DNA of 64,000 bases from Pirellula sp. (GTDB lineage: Bacteria; Planctomycetota; Planctomycetia; Pirellulales; PNKZ01), in contig PNKZ01000001.1 of NCBI GenBank assembly GCA_013822735.1, positions 1 to 64,000 of the forward strand. Reading direction: 5' to 3'. Positions 28,338-40,604 of the stretch are shown here, piece after piece. The notes beneath the pieces are model-generated. The model saw only the letters and a program-made list of their open reading frames with translations. It was not told the origin of the DNA and ran no database searches. Every line of letters starts with the position of its first letter. Positions within the stretch are counted from its first letter, which is position 1. A program made the position numbers and the translations under genes.

Positions 28338-29285
28338 ATGCGCCCACTACTGCTCATTGCGCTGCTTGTTTTGCCTTCTACCGACTTGCTCGCGCAGCAG
28401 CCGCCTGAGGACGTCCGCCGCAGTGACATCCCGCCGGGCCTTTCGCCTGCCGAGCGCGAACTGATTCGGCAACTTGGTCCCGACACACCCCAGCCGGTAC
28501 CGCTTTGGCCGGGCAAGCCGCCGCAATTTCTCGAAAATGCCGCGCCGGAGGTCATCGCCGAGAATCAGACGATCAAGTGCGTGTCGGTGCCCACGCTCAC
28601 CCTTTACCTGCCGCCGGCCGACAAGCGCAACGGCATGGCCGTGGTCGTGTGCGCGGGGGGCGGATACGGCGGGCATGCCTGGAAGACGCACGTCGTCTAT
28701 GCCGCGCAGGTCTTTAATCCGATGGGCATCGCCGTCATCGGCCTCAAATACCGCACGCGCCCGCCGCACGTGCTGCCCAACTCCGGCATCCAGGCGCTCA
28801 CATTGCTGGATGCGAAACGAGGTATGCGCCTCGTGCGCCATCGCGCCGCCGAATGGGGCATTCATCCCGACAAGGTCGGGGTCGCGGGCTACTCGGCGGG
28901 GGCCAATCTCGCGATGAACCTCGCCGCGAACTTCGACCTCGGCGATCCTGCCGCCACCGATCCCGTCGAGCGCCTCAGCAGCCGCCCTGACTTCGCCGTC
29001 GGCCTCGGCACTTGGCATTGGCGGAAGCCGGAGAACCCATTTGTATTTAAGGCCAATTCGCCGCCGGTCTATCTCGTCCATGCGACGACTGACAAGCCGG
29101 TGGAGATCGCCACGAACATCATCGCCGATTTGAAAAAGCTAGGCGTGCCCGCGCGTCTCGATCTCTTTGAAGAGGGGGGCCACGGTGTCGGCAATCTCAT
29201 CCCTCAGCGCGTGAAAAACGAATTCCCCGGCGCGAAGTGGCCACAGCTGCTCGTCGAGTGGTTGGAGACGCTTCCGGGTGCATGA
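28338..29285 (+). CDS. Secreted alpha/beta-hydrolase (esterase/lipase-like)
   Basis: A 315-residue exported hydrolase with signal peptide LLLIALLVLPSTDLLA. The fold markers are VVVCAGGGYGGHAWKTH (oxyanion-hole GGG), the nucleophile elbow GVAGYSAGANLA (GYSAG), the acid region YLVHATTDKPVE and the catalytic His in EEGGHGVGN. The ordering and the PLWPGKPP start match planctomycete acetyl-xylan-esterase-like or acetyl-esterase/lipase proteins. It may remove acyl groups from polysaccharides, in keeping with the GH43/sulfatase genes, but it is not adjacent to them. After the stop, 29286-29500 shows no gene. Confidence 0.85.
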   Translation: MRPLLLIALLVLPSTDLLAQQPPEDVRRSDIPPGLSPAERELIRQLGPDTPQPVPLWPGKPPQFLENAAPEVIAENQTIKCVSVPTLTLYLPPADKRNGMAVVVCAGGGYGGHAWKTHVVYAAQVFNPMGIAVIGLKYRTRPPHVLPNSGIQALTLLDAKRGMRLVRHRAAEWGIHPDKVGVAGYSAGANLAMNLAANFDLGDPAATDPVERLSSRPDFAVGLGTWHWRKPENPFVFKANSPPVYLVHATTDKPVEIATNIIADLKKLGVPARLDLFEEGGHGVGNLIPQRVKNEFPGAKWPQLLVEWLETLPGA

Positions 29286-29504
29286 GAATCCTCGCCTTCC
29301 CGGCCGGCCTACGGACGTGCGGAAGGAACTGCGACTGTCTCGGTCAACGATGTCGGCGGCCGTGTCAGAGTCGAGTCGCCGGATGCGAAGGGGAAACTCG
29401 GCACGTTCGGCAACATCGCGAGCGCCTTCACCCGCCTGAAACGAGAAGCGGGCATCCGGACGCCGCTCAAACGTATCCGGAAGACGTCCGCGAATCGTGC
29501 GTCG

Positions 29505-30533
29505 TTACGGTTTGGAGAGCAGGATGATTCGGTCGGAAGCGGCCCCGGTTCGTTCGGGAACGGCCTCGGGCGGGGCGCGGCGGACGAAACTTGCAGCGAG
29601 GCCCCGTTGCTCGGCGAGCTTGCGGCCGGCGTCGGGGCCGAGAATCATCAAAGCCGTCGCCCAGCCGTCGGCCGTCAAAGCGTCGTCGGCCAATACGGAA
29701 ACGGCGGTGCCGGAGTGCGTGATCGGCGAGCCGGTTCGCGGATCGAGCAGATGGGCGTACCGCACGCCTTCGTAGACCAGCGCTTGGCGATAGTCGCCCG
29801 AAGTGGCGAGCGCGCCGTCGACGAGGTCGACGACGGCATAAAGCGATGCAGGCCGGCGCGGGTCTTCGATGCCGACGCGCCACGGCCGGCCGTCGCCGCG
29901 CCGACCGAACGCGCGAAACTCGCCGCCGAGTTCGACGAGCGCGCCGCGGACTCCGGCCGCTTGCAGCAACTCGACCAGTCGGTCGATCGCATAACCTTCG
30001 ACGACGGCATTCAGGTCGAGTTCGACGCCGGCGCGGCGTTTACGGATCGCCGGCGGGGCGGGGCGCAATTCCAGGTGCCGCCGGCCGACCGAGGCCAGCG
30101 TCGCGCGCACGGCCGCCGGCGTCGGGGGCCGCCAATCGGCCGTCGCTTCGTTCATGCGCCAGAGGCGGACAAGCGGAGCGACCGTCGGATCGAACGCACC
30201 ATCCGTTTCCTCGGCCAACTGCAACGCCTGTCGGGCGACGCGAAACAGATCGTCGGAGACGACGAGCCAATCGCCGGCGGGAGCGGCGTTCCAGCGGCTC
30301 AATTCCGACTGCTCCCGATAGAGCGAAAAGATTTGTTCCAGTCGTTCCAATTCGTCTTGCACGGCGCGGGCCAGCTCCCCGCGCTCGACTTCGGCCGCAC
30401 GATCGGCGAGCTTCACCGTGTAGCCGGTTCCCATCGCGCGGCCGCGGATCGCTTCGTCCGGCTCCGCGGCGGCGAGGAGCGTCGTGAGCGCCGCACAGGC
30501 GACCGGCAGCGCAATAGTTATCGTACGCCACAT
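29505..30533 (-). CDS. apbE: FAD:protein FMN transferase (ApbE)
   Basis: Covalently attaches FMN, taken from FAD, to a Thr or Ser in exported or periplasm-facing flavoproteins. The 342-residue protein has a signal sequence (ALPVACAALTTLLAAAEP), the N-terminal RAMGTGYTVKL, the flavin-binding DLNAVVEGYAIDRL, ALATSGDYRQ and HLLDPRTGSPITHSG, all canonical ApbE blocks. It is 18 bp downstream of a membrane protein with two FMN-attachment motifs, its obvious substrate. The three-gene operon order is oxidoreductase, flavinylated membrane protein, ApbE. Confidence 0.93.
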   Translation of the reverse strand: MWRTITIALPVACAALTTLLAAAEPDEAIRGRAMGTGYTVKLADRAAEVERGELARAVQDELERLEQIFSLYREQSELSRWNAAPAGDWLVVSDDLFRVARQALQLAEETDGAFDPTVAPLVRLWRMNEATADWRPPTPAAVRATLASVGRRHLELRPAPPAIRKRRAGVELDLNAVVEGYAIDRLVELLQAAGVRGALVELGGEFRAFGRRGDGRPWRVGIEDPRRPASLYAVVDLVDGALATSGDYRQALVYEGVRYAHLLDPRTGSPITHSGTAVSVLADDALTADGWATALMILGPDAGRKLAEQRGLAASFVRRAPPEAVPERTGAASDRIILLSKP

Positions 30534-30551
30534 GAGCGAGCGGCTCTCGAG

Positions 30552-32270
30552 TTATCCGAACCAGAACATTGCCAGCCCGAGCGCCAGCCCCATCGCGGCG
30601 AAAGCGTCCGCACGGGTCAGGCGATCGCTGCGCGTGTGACGGCGCACGTAACCGAGGACCGCGCCGGTCGGGCAGCCGTAACGACAGTACCCGAGCGGCA
30701 GAAACAACGACGCCGCCAAGCCGACGACCGCGACCGCGCAGGTCGGCCAAGCAGCGGCCCGCCACAGGTAGGCGTCGAACGGCTCGAGATCGACGAGGCT
30801 GAACGACCATTCCCCGAAGGCGACGAGTAAGACCCACGCCAGCAGCAGCGGCCGAATCATCCGCAGCACGACGAGCAGACGCCGGGGGACGCGCTGTATG
30901 AGCCAACGTCGCGGCAGCAGCTGCTGCACCGCCCCATGGGGACAAATGTGCGAGCAGTAGATGTTGTGCTTCGTCATGATCGGCACGGCGAACGCGGCGG
31001 CCGATAAGACGACGAGCCCCAGCGCGCCGGTCCACGGTATGCCGCTTTGAGCCCAGCCGACGAACATCGCCAGCGACAGTAAATCGCCGTTGATGAAGCC
31101 GAGATAAACGATCACCAGCAGTTGATAGGCGCGCCGCAGTCGTTTGTCGGAGCGCCACGACGTGAGCCCCAGCGCGAGTCCGAGGCCGACGACGAGCAGC
31201 GTACCGCCGTTGCGACGTATCGATGCAAGCGAGGCCGCCTCGTCGGCTTGCCGTCGTTCGAGCGCCGCCGCCTGCTCTTGAGCGGCGCGCACCAGACCCT
31301 GGGCGACCGCCATGCTCGTCATCGTCGCTCCCGACACTCCTTCGACGCCCGCTTCGCGCAGATCGAGCGTCGCTAGTTGCTCGAGCGATTTCTTGTTGAA
31401 CAGGTTGCGAAAATATTCGTCGTCGCGGACGTAGCCCACGTACGGTTCGTTGTCGAACGATTTGCCGACGACGACGCCGACGATGGCGCCGTCGGGGCCG
31501 ATGCCGATTCGGGCCTCGCTGGGGCCTTGATAGCCGACGATCTCGTCGGCGGCGGGAGACGTGTGGAGAATCCAACCGAGCTCGCGGCCCGCGGCGTCGC
31601 GCAATCGCCACAGCGCCGGCAATGCCGCATCGCGCTCGACCGCCGCCGTTGCGGGAAACAGCGAGCGAGCGTCGGCGAGCGTCAGTGGTTCGGGAAACTT
31701 CAACGAACCTCCTTCTCCGCCGAGCCGACGGCGAAGGCTTTGCGCCACGGCGAGGCTCGTCAACGTCGCCCCCGCCACGCCGTCGACTTCGGCTTGCGCC
31801 GCCTCGTTCCACGAGCGGCCGTTCCACGACTTCAGAAACTTTGCGTGGCGGCGGATGAGCTCGACGTGATCGCGCGTGTCGCGGCTGGAAGCGATCGCCG
31901 CACCGACTACGCGCTCGGCTTCATCGAACACGATGAGCAGGTTCGTGGGGCCCGAGAAACCGAGGAAGCGGTCTCCCGAGGGGGACGTTTGCACGACGAA
32001 GCCGAGCGGGCGACCGCCCGCGTCGAGCAACTGTCGCCCGCCGTGCGGTTCGACTTCGCCGAGGCGGGTCGCCGCCGGGAGCAACGGCTGCACCAGGGCG
32101 ATCGCCTCGTCGGGAATCGTCGTCGAACTCGCGCGGAGGCTCCATCGCTCGTGGTGCGCATGCAGGAGCATTACGATGGCCGCAAGCAGGCCGACGCGCA
32201 GCGCGTGCACCGACCAACTCCGCCACGGGCGGGCGGGCGGACTTGCATCACGGGTAAAGGCTCGGCCCAT
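30552..32270 (-). CDS. NosR-like membrane protein with two FMN-binding domains and Fe-S sites
   Basis: A 572-residue membrane electron conduit. After one N-terminal helix come two periplasmic FMN-binding domains with flavinylation motifs DGVAGATLTS (T169) and EGVSGATMTS (T316). About five helices follow, with two cytoplasm-side Cys motifs CSHICPHGAV and CRYGCPTGAV that fit 4Fe-4S ligation as in NosR/NapH/RnfD-type proteins. Known NosR has one FMN domain; two here is a duplicated arrangement. The downstream ApbE gene supports flavinylation. There is 16 bp to the upstream secreted FAD oxidoreductase, so I infer electron exchange between the two across the membrane. No nos genes are nearby, so a NosR function in N2O reduction is unlikely. 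Confidence 0.85.
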   Translation of the reverse strand: MGRAFTRDASPPARPWRSWSVHALRVGLLAAIVMLLHAHHERWSLRASSTTIPDEAIALVQPLLPAATRLGEVEPHGGRQLLDAGGRPLGFVVQTSPSGDRFLGFSGPTNLLIVFDEAERVVGAAIASSRDTRDHVELIRRHAKFLKSWNGRSWNEAAQAEVDGVAGATLTSLAVAQSLRRRLGGEGGSLKFPEPLTLADARSLFPATAAVERDAALPALWRLRDAAGRELGWILHTSPAADEIVGYQGPSEARIGIGPDGAIVGVVVGKSFDNEPYVGYVRDDEYFRNLFNKKSLEQLATLDLREAGVEGVSGATMTSMAVAQGLVRAAQEQAAALERRQADEAASLASIRRNGGTLLVVGLGLALGLTSWRSDKRLRRAYQLLVIVYLGFINGDLLSLAMFVGWAQSGIPWTGALGLVVLSAAAFAVPIMTKHNIYCSHICPHGAVQQLLPRRWLIQRVPRRLLVVLRMIRPLLLAWVLLVAFGEWSFSLVDLEPFDAYLWRAAAWPTCAVAVVGLAASLFLPLGYCRYGCPTGAVLGYVRRHTRSDRLTRADAFAAMGLALGLAMFWFG

Positions 32271-32286
32271 GCGGAGAGCGCGATCG

Positions 32287-34578
<2,292 letters not shown>

Positions 34579-35260
34579 GATGGATGACGTCTCGAAGGGA
34601 TGTTTGCCGACGGGGTGATGCGCGCCGACGAATCGGCGCGGGCCGCAGCGGATCGTAACCCGGGACGCTCCGCAAGGCTTGAGCCGGGAACCGAGCCGCC
34701 GCGGAACAGACCTCAGTTTACCAACGGGCCCCGGCCCTCCGGGACTAGCGCGGAGGGGAATTTTCTTCGTTTTGTTCGCCCTCCCGCCGATTCCCGGGTT
34801 CCCCCGGCCGGTCGAAGTCCCGCCGGCTGTGATCCGAGGCGTTACGGCACCGCCATGATTGCTCTCAACCAACGATTCGGCCACGTCCCGGCAGCGAACA
34901 GCAGCAGTTCTCACGGCGTCCTGTCGCCCCGACATCGAAGGTCGTGCCGTCCAACATTCATGGCACGACCATTGCTTTGCGCCGGCGCGATCCGCAATAC
35001 ATCTCGGGCTCGTCCAAGCGTCGCTACGGATCAGCGCAAGAGAAATGGAAAGAGAAGCGGGACGCTGCGCCGCAGAGGAGTTTGCACAACGGCTCGGGCT
35101 AGTCACCGCCTAACAATACGCTGCAGTCGACTCGCACTCGGTTGTTCACGTCGCCCGCTTCGGTCGTGTTATAATCCGTATCGACTTGCTCGACGTCCGC
35201 GCGCCGGCCCGGAGAGGGAGACCGACGACGAAGCAGGGGCGACGAACTACCTGGCGGCCG
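34579..35260. other. Long intergenic region upstream of the redox operon
   Basis: About 680 bp with no convincing gene. A TATAAT lies at about 35170 on the + strand without a good -35. The reading frames across it are antisense or extension artefacts of neighbouring genes. It must contain the redox operon promoter and the end of the DUF1552 transcript. Confidence 0.5.
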
Positions 35261-36637
35261 CTAGGTGTTCATGATTTCTTTGATTTGCTTCGTTGCGATA
35301 CCCAAGGGGCGATCGAGGGGGACGCCCAGGCAAGCCAGCAACGTCGTGAGGAGATCGCCTTGATTGCCCTGGATGCCCGTCAGGTAGCGGCCCGTCTTGA
35401 GAGAGCCGCCCCCTTTTCCGGCGATGATGAACGGCAGGTTGGCTCGGGAATGCTTGTTGCCGTCTTCGAGACCCGACCCCCACATCATGATGCAGTTGTC
35501 GAGCAAGGTGCCGTCCCCTTCGCGCAGGCCGGCCATCTTCTTCACCATGTAGGCGAACTGCGTGATGTTGAAGGCCGTGATCGCGGCGACCTTGCCGAGC
35601 GGTTCGGGCCTGTTTTCATGATGCGTCACCGAATGGTGCGAGTTGCTAAAGCCCAACTCCGGATAGGAGACTCCGTTCGGCGTCGAGCCGATATACGTGC
35701 TGACGCGGGTCACGTCGGTCTGGAACGCGAGCACGTTTAAGTCGCACATGACTTGCATGTATTCGCTGCGTTTGTCCCCCGCGGGCATTTTGACTTCGAT
35801 CGGCGGTGAATCTTTTGCCTTGAGTTGCGAGGTCCGGATGCCGGCCTTGGACAAGGCGGCTTCCTTGAGACGCAGTTCGACGGCGGCAATGCGACGTTCG
35901 ACGGAGCGGACGCTGTCGAGATATTCGTCGAGCTTCGCTTGATCGGACGTCGGCAGCCGTCGCCGTAAGTCGCGCGCTCCGCCGAGGACCACGTCCAGCA
36001 TCTGTCGATCGAGCGGATCGGCCACGACGGACTTGCCGGCGCCGTCGGTTTGGCCGAAGAGACGGTTCAACACGATCCGCGGATTGATTTCGGCCGGCAG
36101 CGCTTGGGTGGGAGAACTGAAGCTGCAGTGGGAGTAGTAACCCTCGTTCAACCCGTCCTGATTTTCCTTGTGCGTTTGCGGCATCGTGGCGAGTTCGAGC
36201 GACGGCAGCGCGGTGAAGCCGCCGACGTAGTTCGCCGCGATCTGGTCGGCTGAAATCCCGATGTCGATCCGGTCGCGACGGTCGGGGTTGGGGATTTTCG
36301 CCGTCAGCCAAGTAGAAAGTTCGAGCGCGTGCGGCGCGCCTTGGAACGGCGCATTCGGCACGCCGGCGATGCCTTTAAACATCAGGCACTGCTTGAGTAC
36401 GGGCCGCAGCGATTCGAGCGCGGGAGGAGGCGCCGTGAGAAAGCTCTCCGGCGACTTGGGCCAAAACTGGTCCATCACGACGCCGTGCGGCATGTACATA
36501 AAGCCGAGTCGCACCGGCGGTTTGTAAGCCTTGCCGCGCGGTTCGGCCCAACCCATCGAGTCGAGCAACGGCAGAGCGAGCGCGGCTCCGAAGCCTCGGA
36601 GACACGTGCGGCGGTCGAGGAGAAATTTACTTGGCAT
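35261..36637 (-). CDS. Tat-exported DUF1552 protein
   Basis: A 458-residue protein with a twin-arginine leader ([18 protein letters not shown]) and the DUF1552 core ([76 protein letters not shown]). DUF1552 proteins are of unknown function and belong to the alkaline-phosphatase-like secreted set of planctomycetes, almost always paired with DUF1592-type cytochromes. That is the case here: its ATG overlaps the end of the upstream gene by 11 bp. Tat export suggests a folded protein, perhaps with a bound cofactor. A role in the oxidative processing of a polymer or sugar is inferred only. Confidence 0.9.
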   Translation of the reverse strand: MPSKFLLDRRTCLRGFGAALALPLLDSMGWAEPRGKAYKPPVRLGFMYMPHGVVMDQFWPKSPESFLTAPPPALESLRPVLKQCLMFKGIAGVPNAPFQGAPHALELSTWLTAKIPNPDRRDRIDIGISADQIAANYVGGFTALPSLELATMPQTHKENQDGLNEGYYSHCSFSSPTQALPAEINPRIVLNRLFGQTDGAGKSVVADPLDRQMLDVVLGGARDLRRRLPTSDQAKLDEYLDSVRSVERRIAAVELRLKEAALSKAGIRTSQLKAKDSPPIEVKMPAGDKRSEYMQVMCDLNVLAFQTDVTRVSTYIGSTPNGVSYPELGFSNSHHSVTHHENRPEPLGKVAAITAFNITQFAYMVKKMAGLREGDGTLLDNCIMMWGSGLEDGNKHSRANLPFIIAGKGGGSLKTGRYLTGIQGNQGDLLTTLLACLGVPLDRPLGIATKQIKEIMNT

Positions 36638-38543
36638 AGGTACTCGCTGCCGCCGGGATGTGGCGATTCAGGAAAGGATAACTGGTAACGATTTCGGTGA
36701 TCAGCGATTGCATGCGATAACCGTCGCGGGCGATCGTCGCGACAATTCGGTCGACGACGATTTCATCATAGCCTTCGAGTTGCCGGCAGAGAGCGTAGGC
36801 CAGCAATCTTTGGGCAAGGTTACGCGCCAACTCGTCTTGGCGCGCGGCAATGATCGTTTTCAATTCCTTGGGAGAGGCGAAGCGTTTTCCGCCGGGGAGC
36901 TCGCCCGCGGCGTCGATGGGCGCGCCGGAGTCGTCTTGGTCGCGCCAGCGGCCGACGGCGTCAAAGTTTTCGAGGCCGAAGCCGATGGGGTCGAGAATCT
37001 TGTGACAGTTGGCGCACACGGCATCTTGACGATGCAACTCGGTTCGCTGTCTTAGGGTCAGCTCCTCGATCTTCCGCCCGTCTTGCTTCTCCAACGACGG
37101 AACGTTTGCCGGCGCAGGCGGCACATGTTGCCCCAGCACCTGTTCGAGAACCCAAACGCCGCGTTTGACCGCGCTCGTTCGTTCCGGCATGGAGGTCATG
37201 GCCAGAACTCCCGGCATGGCCAGGATGCCGCCCCGGTTACGATCGGCGAGTTTTACGCGTCGCATCTCGGGTCCCACGACGGTTTGCTGCAGGCCGTAGA
37301 ACGGAGCGAGCGTTTCGTTCAGGAAGGTATAGTCACCGTCGACAAAGTTCACGACGCTGCGGTTTTCACGAACGATGCTTTCGAAGAAGAGCCGCGCCTC
37401 GTCGAACATGGCCGCGCGTACGGCCGGCGTCATCTCGGGAAACTTCGCCGCATCGAACGTTTTGTCGCCGAGGTCGCCGAGACCGAGCCACTGGGCGCCG
37501 AAGCCGTCGAACAAAGCGCGCGCATGAGGATCGCCGAGCATCCGCTTCACTTGCTCGCGCAGGACCTTCGGTTCGTGGAGCGTGCCGTCGTCGGCCAAGG
37601 AGGAAAGCTCGGCGTCCGGCATCGTGGACCACAGATAATACGAAAGGCGCGAAGCCAGTTGATGGTCGTCGAGCGGAACAATGGTCAGAGTCTTCCCCGA
37701 CGCCACACTCCGCGCCGGCGTGATGAATAAGAACTGCGGCGAAACAAGCATCGCTTTCAACGTAAGCCGAAGCGAGGCCGCATAGGGGAGCTTGTTGGTC
37801 CGGGCCAAGTCGAAGACTTTTAGCAGCGTTTCTATTTCTTCATCCGTCGGCGGTCGACGATACGCGCGGCGCGCCAAGCCGCGAACGACTTTGGCGGCGG
37901 CTGGGCGTTCGTCGCCCGTCGCCGGCGATGGGCCGAACAGCTCCTGCTGCAGCGCGGTCGGCGGACCGTCTGCGGGTCCGAGCGCTTGTTCGAGCACGGT
38001 ATTCGCGATCGCCAGATACTGTTCGGTCTGCAGCGGGGAGAGCGAGTTGAGATAGCCTTCGCCGGCCACATCGTCGGGCAACGTGGCGGCGACCGATCGG
38101 TCGACTCCCAACAGATCGTGGAGCGTATTGCCGTACTCCGACTTGGTCAGTCGGCGAATGACGAACGGCCCGGGATCTTTCACGCTCATGAACTTGATGG
38201 TGCCGACCCAGTCGACGAACTTTTGCCGTTCCTTCGCGGAGGGTTGTTTGTCTTCATCCGGCGGCGGCATCTCTCCGGCCTGAATGTGAGCGACCGCCGT
38301 TTGCCACGAACGTCTGAATTCGCCCGCCGCGGGGCGCCGGGACAGGACTGTGAAGTTCAAGCCTCCCTGAGGGCGCTTGTTTCCGTGACAGTCCATGCAG
38401 TACGCCTTGAGGAAGGGCGTGACCTCGGTGCGGAAAACCTCGGCCGCAGAATTGCGCTTCGCCTCGAGTTCGGCCTCGCTCTCGGCCGGCGCGATCGCCA
38501 AAGTCATCGCGGGCATCAGCCAAGCGAGCATCGCGATGGTCAT
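36627..38543 (-). CDS. DUF1592-type multidomain cytochrome-like protein
   Basis: A 638-residue exported protein with the standard order. First is an N-terminal heme-type motif [13 protein letters not shown], followed by DUF1587 ([20 protein letters not shown]), DUF1595 ([19 protein letters not shown]), DUF1592, DUF1588 and DUF1585 ([16 protein letters not shown]). DUF1588 contains [20 protein letters not shown] and a second heme-like [19 protein letters not shown]. Both CxxCH sites suggest covalent hemes. The start is GTG 38552 or ATG 38543; I use the ATG. It is the first gene of a pair with the DUF1552 gene. The exact redox partner and substrate are unknown. Confidence 0.9.
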   Translation of the reverse strand: MTIAMLAWLMPAMTLAIAPAESEAELEAKRNSAAEVFRTEVTPFLKAYCMDCHGNKRPQGGLNFTVLSRRPAAGEFRRSWQTAVAHIQAGEMPPPDEDKQPSAKERQKFVDWVGTIKFMSVKDPGPFVIRRLTKSEYGNTLHDLLGVDRSVAATLPDDVAGEGYLNSLSPLQTEQYLAIANTVLEQALGPADGPPTALQQELFGPSPATGDERPAAAKVVRGLARRAYRRPPTDEEIETLLKVFDLARTNKLPYAASLRLTLKAMLVSPQFLFITPARSVASGKTLTIVPLDDHQLASRLSYYLWSTMPDAELSSLADDGTLHEPKVLREQVKRMLGDPHARALFDGFGAQWLGLGDLGDKTFDAAKFPEMTPAVRAAMFDEARLFFESIVRENRSVVNFVDGDYTFLNETLAPFYGLQQTVVGPEMRRVKLADRNRGGILAMPGVLAMTSMPERTSAVKRGVWVLEQVLGQHVPPAPANVPSLEKQDGRKIEELTLRQRTELHRQDAVCANCHKILDPIGFGLENFDAVGRWRDQDDSGAPIDAAGELPGGKRFASPKELKTIIAARQDELARNLAQRLLAYALCRQLEGYDEIVVDRIVATIARDGYRMQSLITEIVTSYPFLNRHIPAAASTYAK

Positions 38544-38786
38544 GCTGGTCACAGGCTCGGGTCGGCGGGAGTGCTGTGGAGCACCAGGGGCGGGATAGGA
38601 ATATGGTACTTCGGTTCTAAAGCCCGGGGAATAGCCTCGTGCGGCTTGATCGCATCTCGAAGCCGCAAATCAAGGATTACGCCCTCCTTCCGGCGATCTT
38701 GCCTCCATCGGGGCTGATGGACGTGTGCCGAAGTCGACGCATGTCGATTTGGCGGCAACCTCCTATCTTCCGTCGGCTTCATCGTT

Positions 38787-38808
38787 GAAAAGGGGACATT
38801 CTACTTTT
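38787..38808 (+). repeat. Left inverted repeat of the RAYT element
   Basis: A 22-bp arm, identical when reverse-complemented to the right arm at 39509-39530. It precedes the transposase ATG by 36 bp and may therefore overlap its promoter. Confidence 0.85.
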
Positions 38809-38844
38809 CTTGACGCCGCCGCGGCGTTGCGGTAGTTTCTCGAC

Positions 38845-39516
38845 ATGCCGCGAACCGCCAGAGCCGCCGTCGGGGGAGTTTGTTACCACGTCTTAAACCG
38901 CGGCAACGGCCGGGCCGAGGTGTTTCATCAGCCGGGAGATTACGACGCCTTCGTCGAGCTCATGGCCCTAGCCTGTGAGCGGCTCCCGATGCGGGTCTTC
39001 GGTTGGTGCTTGATGCCCAATCATTTTCATCTCGTCGTGCGGCCGCATGCCGACGACGATCTCGGCCGCTGGATGCAGTGGCTCATGACCTCGCACGTGC
39101 GGCGCTACCATCGCCATTATCACTCGGAAGGGCACGTCTGGCAGGGACGTTTCAAGGCGTTTCCCATTCAGGCCGACGATCATCTGCTGACCGTGCTCCG
39201 CTACGTCGAACGTAATCCGCTCCGTACCGGCTTAGTCGAGCGGGCCGAAGCTTGGCGCTGGAGCAGCCTGGCGCTGCGCGCGCAAGACTCGCCGCCGAAG
39301 TTGCTCGCCCCCTCTCCGGTGAAGCTGCCGCGCAACTGGCCGGCGCTCGTCAACCGCGCGCAGACGGAAGCGGAAGTGCGAGCGGTGCGCAAGAGCATCG
39401 AACGAGGCGCGCCGCTGGGAAGCGCCCTCTGGCAACGCCGCACGGCCGACAAGCTCGGCCTGGAATCAACGCTCCGCCCCCGCGGCAGACCCAGAACAAC
39501 GCCCCCAAAAAAGTAG
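38845..39516 (+). CDS. REP-associated tyrosine transposase (RAYT)
   Basis: A 223-residue Y1-type transposase. The core markers are GGVCYHVLNRGNGRAEVF, the HUH-type motif PNHFHLVV, a downstream Y in the helix MTSHVRRYHRHYHSEGHVWQGRF and the conserved LRYVERNPLRTGLVERAEAWRWSS. RAYTs act on single-stranded DNA hairpins and spread REP sequences; they are usually single-copy housekeeping-like genes rather than active IS elements. The C-terminal region is basic (RPRGRPRTTPPKK). The protein ends inside the right inverted repeat, so repeat and coding sequence are co-constrained. Confidence 0.9.
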   Translation: MPRTARAAVGGVCYHVLNRGNGRAEVFHQPGDYDAFVELMALACERLPMRVFGWCLMPNHFHLVVRPHADDDLGRWMQWLMTSHVRRYHRHYHSEGHVWQGRFKAFPIQADDHLLTVLRYVERNPLRTGLVERAEAWRWSSLALRAQDSPPKLLAPSPVKLPRNWPALVNRAQTEAEVRAVRKSIERGAPLGSALWQRRTADKLGLESTLRPRGRPRTTPPKK

Positions 39517-39530
39517 AATGTCCCCTTTTC
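39509..39530 (-). repeat. Right inverted repeat of the RAYT element
   Basis: Exact reverse complement of the arm at 38787-38808. It encodes the last residues and the stop codon of the transposase on the + strand. Confidence 0.85.
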
Positions 39531-39563
39531 TTCTCCGACATCACGAAATGGCCTCGGACGCTC

Positions 39564-39932
39564 ATGTACATGCCGGAGGGGTCGGCCGTAGCGGATTTCT
39601 CTGCGGAGGATACGTCCGACACAGAGAAGTTCATGGCGTCGTTCACGGAATTGCTCAAGACCAGGGCTGAGGAAGGGATCGGTAAAGGGTATGCCGGAGC
39701 AATCATATCCGGTCTTGAGACGCTCAATACGTTGATGAATGAGCAGCAGCCGTGGGTGCTTTTCAGTAGCCACGCGCAGGACATTCCCTACCCGGATTGG
39801 ATTCAGAAGAAGGTCGAAGCGGCTTATGCAAAGTTTGGCCCAAGTGAGGCAAAGCAAAAGGCCGACAACCGGAAGAAGCGGGCGAAGGAGCTTGATAAGA
39901 AGTTGAAGGCGGCGAAGAAGAAAAAGAAGTGA
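39564..39932 (+). CDS. Hypothetical protein, possibly truncated by the RAYT element
   Basis: I do not recognise this protein. From the ATG at 39564 it has 122 residues: a mixed helix region (SDTEKFMASFTELLKTRAEE, SGLETLNTLMNEQQPWVLF) and an extreme Lys/Ala tail (AKELDKKLKAAKKKKK). The frame remains open upstream through the right RAYT repeat, and the residues before the ATG (ITKWPRTL) look protein-like. The true 5' end may therefore lie beyond the element and have been displaced by it. Codon use looks coding. Function unknown. Confidence 0.5.
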   Translation: MYMPEGSAVADFSAEDTSDTEKFMASFTELLKTRAEEGIGKGYAGAIISGLETLNTLMNEQQPWVLFSSHAQDIPYPDWIQKKVEAAYAKFGPSEAKQKADNRKKRAKELDKKLKAAKKKKK

Positions 39933-40075
39933 CTGCGCTACTTGGATGCGCTCAAGGCATCGGGGAAGATTAGATTTGTGGGCGCGGCGAAAACCGGGCA
40001 CTACGCACTTTGTTAGAATTGGCGGGAAGCCGTCGGCCACTATGCCACAACGGGGCCTGAAGAGCGCCCGGCTTT

Positions 40076-40561
40076 CTACTCGGCCTTATTTCGCGGGTCG
40101 TCCGCCGGGTTCACATATTCGATCTTCCACGGCCCCATCCCGTGAAATTGGGCCACGGTTTCGCCTTTGATCCAGACGAAGTGCTTCATGCCGGATTCCC
40201 AATAGCCGTAGGTGCCGGCCGGCATCGCCTGAGTGCGCGTCGCGTCGAACTTGTCCCCCATGCCGATGTTGAACGTGCCGGAGATCACCGTGACGCGTTC
40301 CGTTTTCGGATGCGTGTGCGGCGGAATGCGATAGCCGTCGGGAGCCTTGATGCGAAATACGAACGGACCTTCTTTCGTCGGGTCGCCTTCCAAGACGGCG
40401 ATTTGAGCGCCGGGCGGCAACGACGGCGGACCGTCCTTCCATTGGAGTCCGTCCGGCGGGTTGAGCTTGAAGCCCGACATTCCGGTCATGCCGTGGTCGG
40501 CGGCGAGAAGTGCGGAGCCGAAGCAAGCCGCAACGAAGCAGACGAATTGAAGTAGTCGCAT
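40076..40561 (-). CDS. Exported cupin-domain protein
   Basis: A 161-residue protein with a signal peptide (MRLLQFVCFVAACFGSALLA) and one cupin barrel. Motif 1 is recognisable as YRIPPHTHPKTERVTVISG (two His, a Glu replaced by the following E) and motif 2 as GYWESGMKHFVW. Such small exported cupins bind a metal; activity is unknown. It is the last gene of an operon-like run with a methyltransferase, rhodanese, cysteine desulfurase and ArsR protein, 43 bp after the methyltransferase. Membership in the operon is inferred from strand and spacing. Confidence 0.75.
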   Translation of the reverse strand: MRLLQFVCFVAACFGSALLAADHGMTGMSGFKLNPPDGLQWKDGPPSLPPGAQIAVLEGDPTKEGPFVFRIKAPDGYRIPPHTHPKTERVTVISGTFNIGMGDKFDATRTQAMPAGTYGYWESGMKHFVWIKGETVAQFHGMGPWKIEYVNPADDPRNKAE

Positions 40562-40604
40562 GGATAACTCTCAAGGTTCGAGACGATGCTTGAAGTAAGA
40601 ACGG

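Larger units (their letters stand above)
38787..39530. mobile_element. RAYT element bounded by a perfect 22-bp inverted repeat
   Basis: The transposase gene at 38845 lies between GAAAAGGGGACATTCTACTTTT (38787-38808) and its exact reverse complement (39509-39530). The right copy overlaps the transposase stop codon. This is the arrangement of a small unit mobilised, or capable of being mobilised, by a REP-associated tyrosine transposase. No target-site duplication is obvious outside the repeats, in keeping with single-strand transposition. Other copies of the repeat were not found in this window. Confidence 0.75.

Noticed and set aside
29607-30830. 407-aa + strand ORF
   Set aside because: Antisense shadow of apbE and the double-FMN membrane protein gene in a GC-rich stretch; no motifs.
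30040-31827. 595-aa minus-strand ORF in the redox operon
   Set aside because: Extremely Arg-rich out-of-frame reading of the NosR-like and ApbE genes.
30552-32270. True NosR of a nitrous-oxide reductase operon
   Set aside because: No nosZ/D/F/Y genes nearby and the protein has two FMN domains, so only the architecture is shared.
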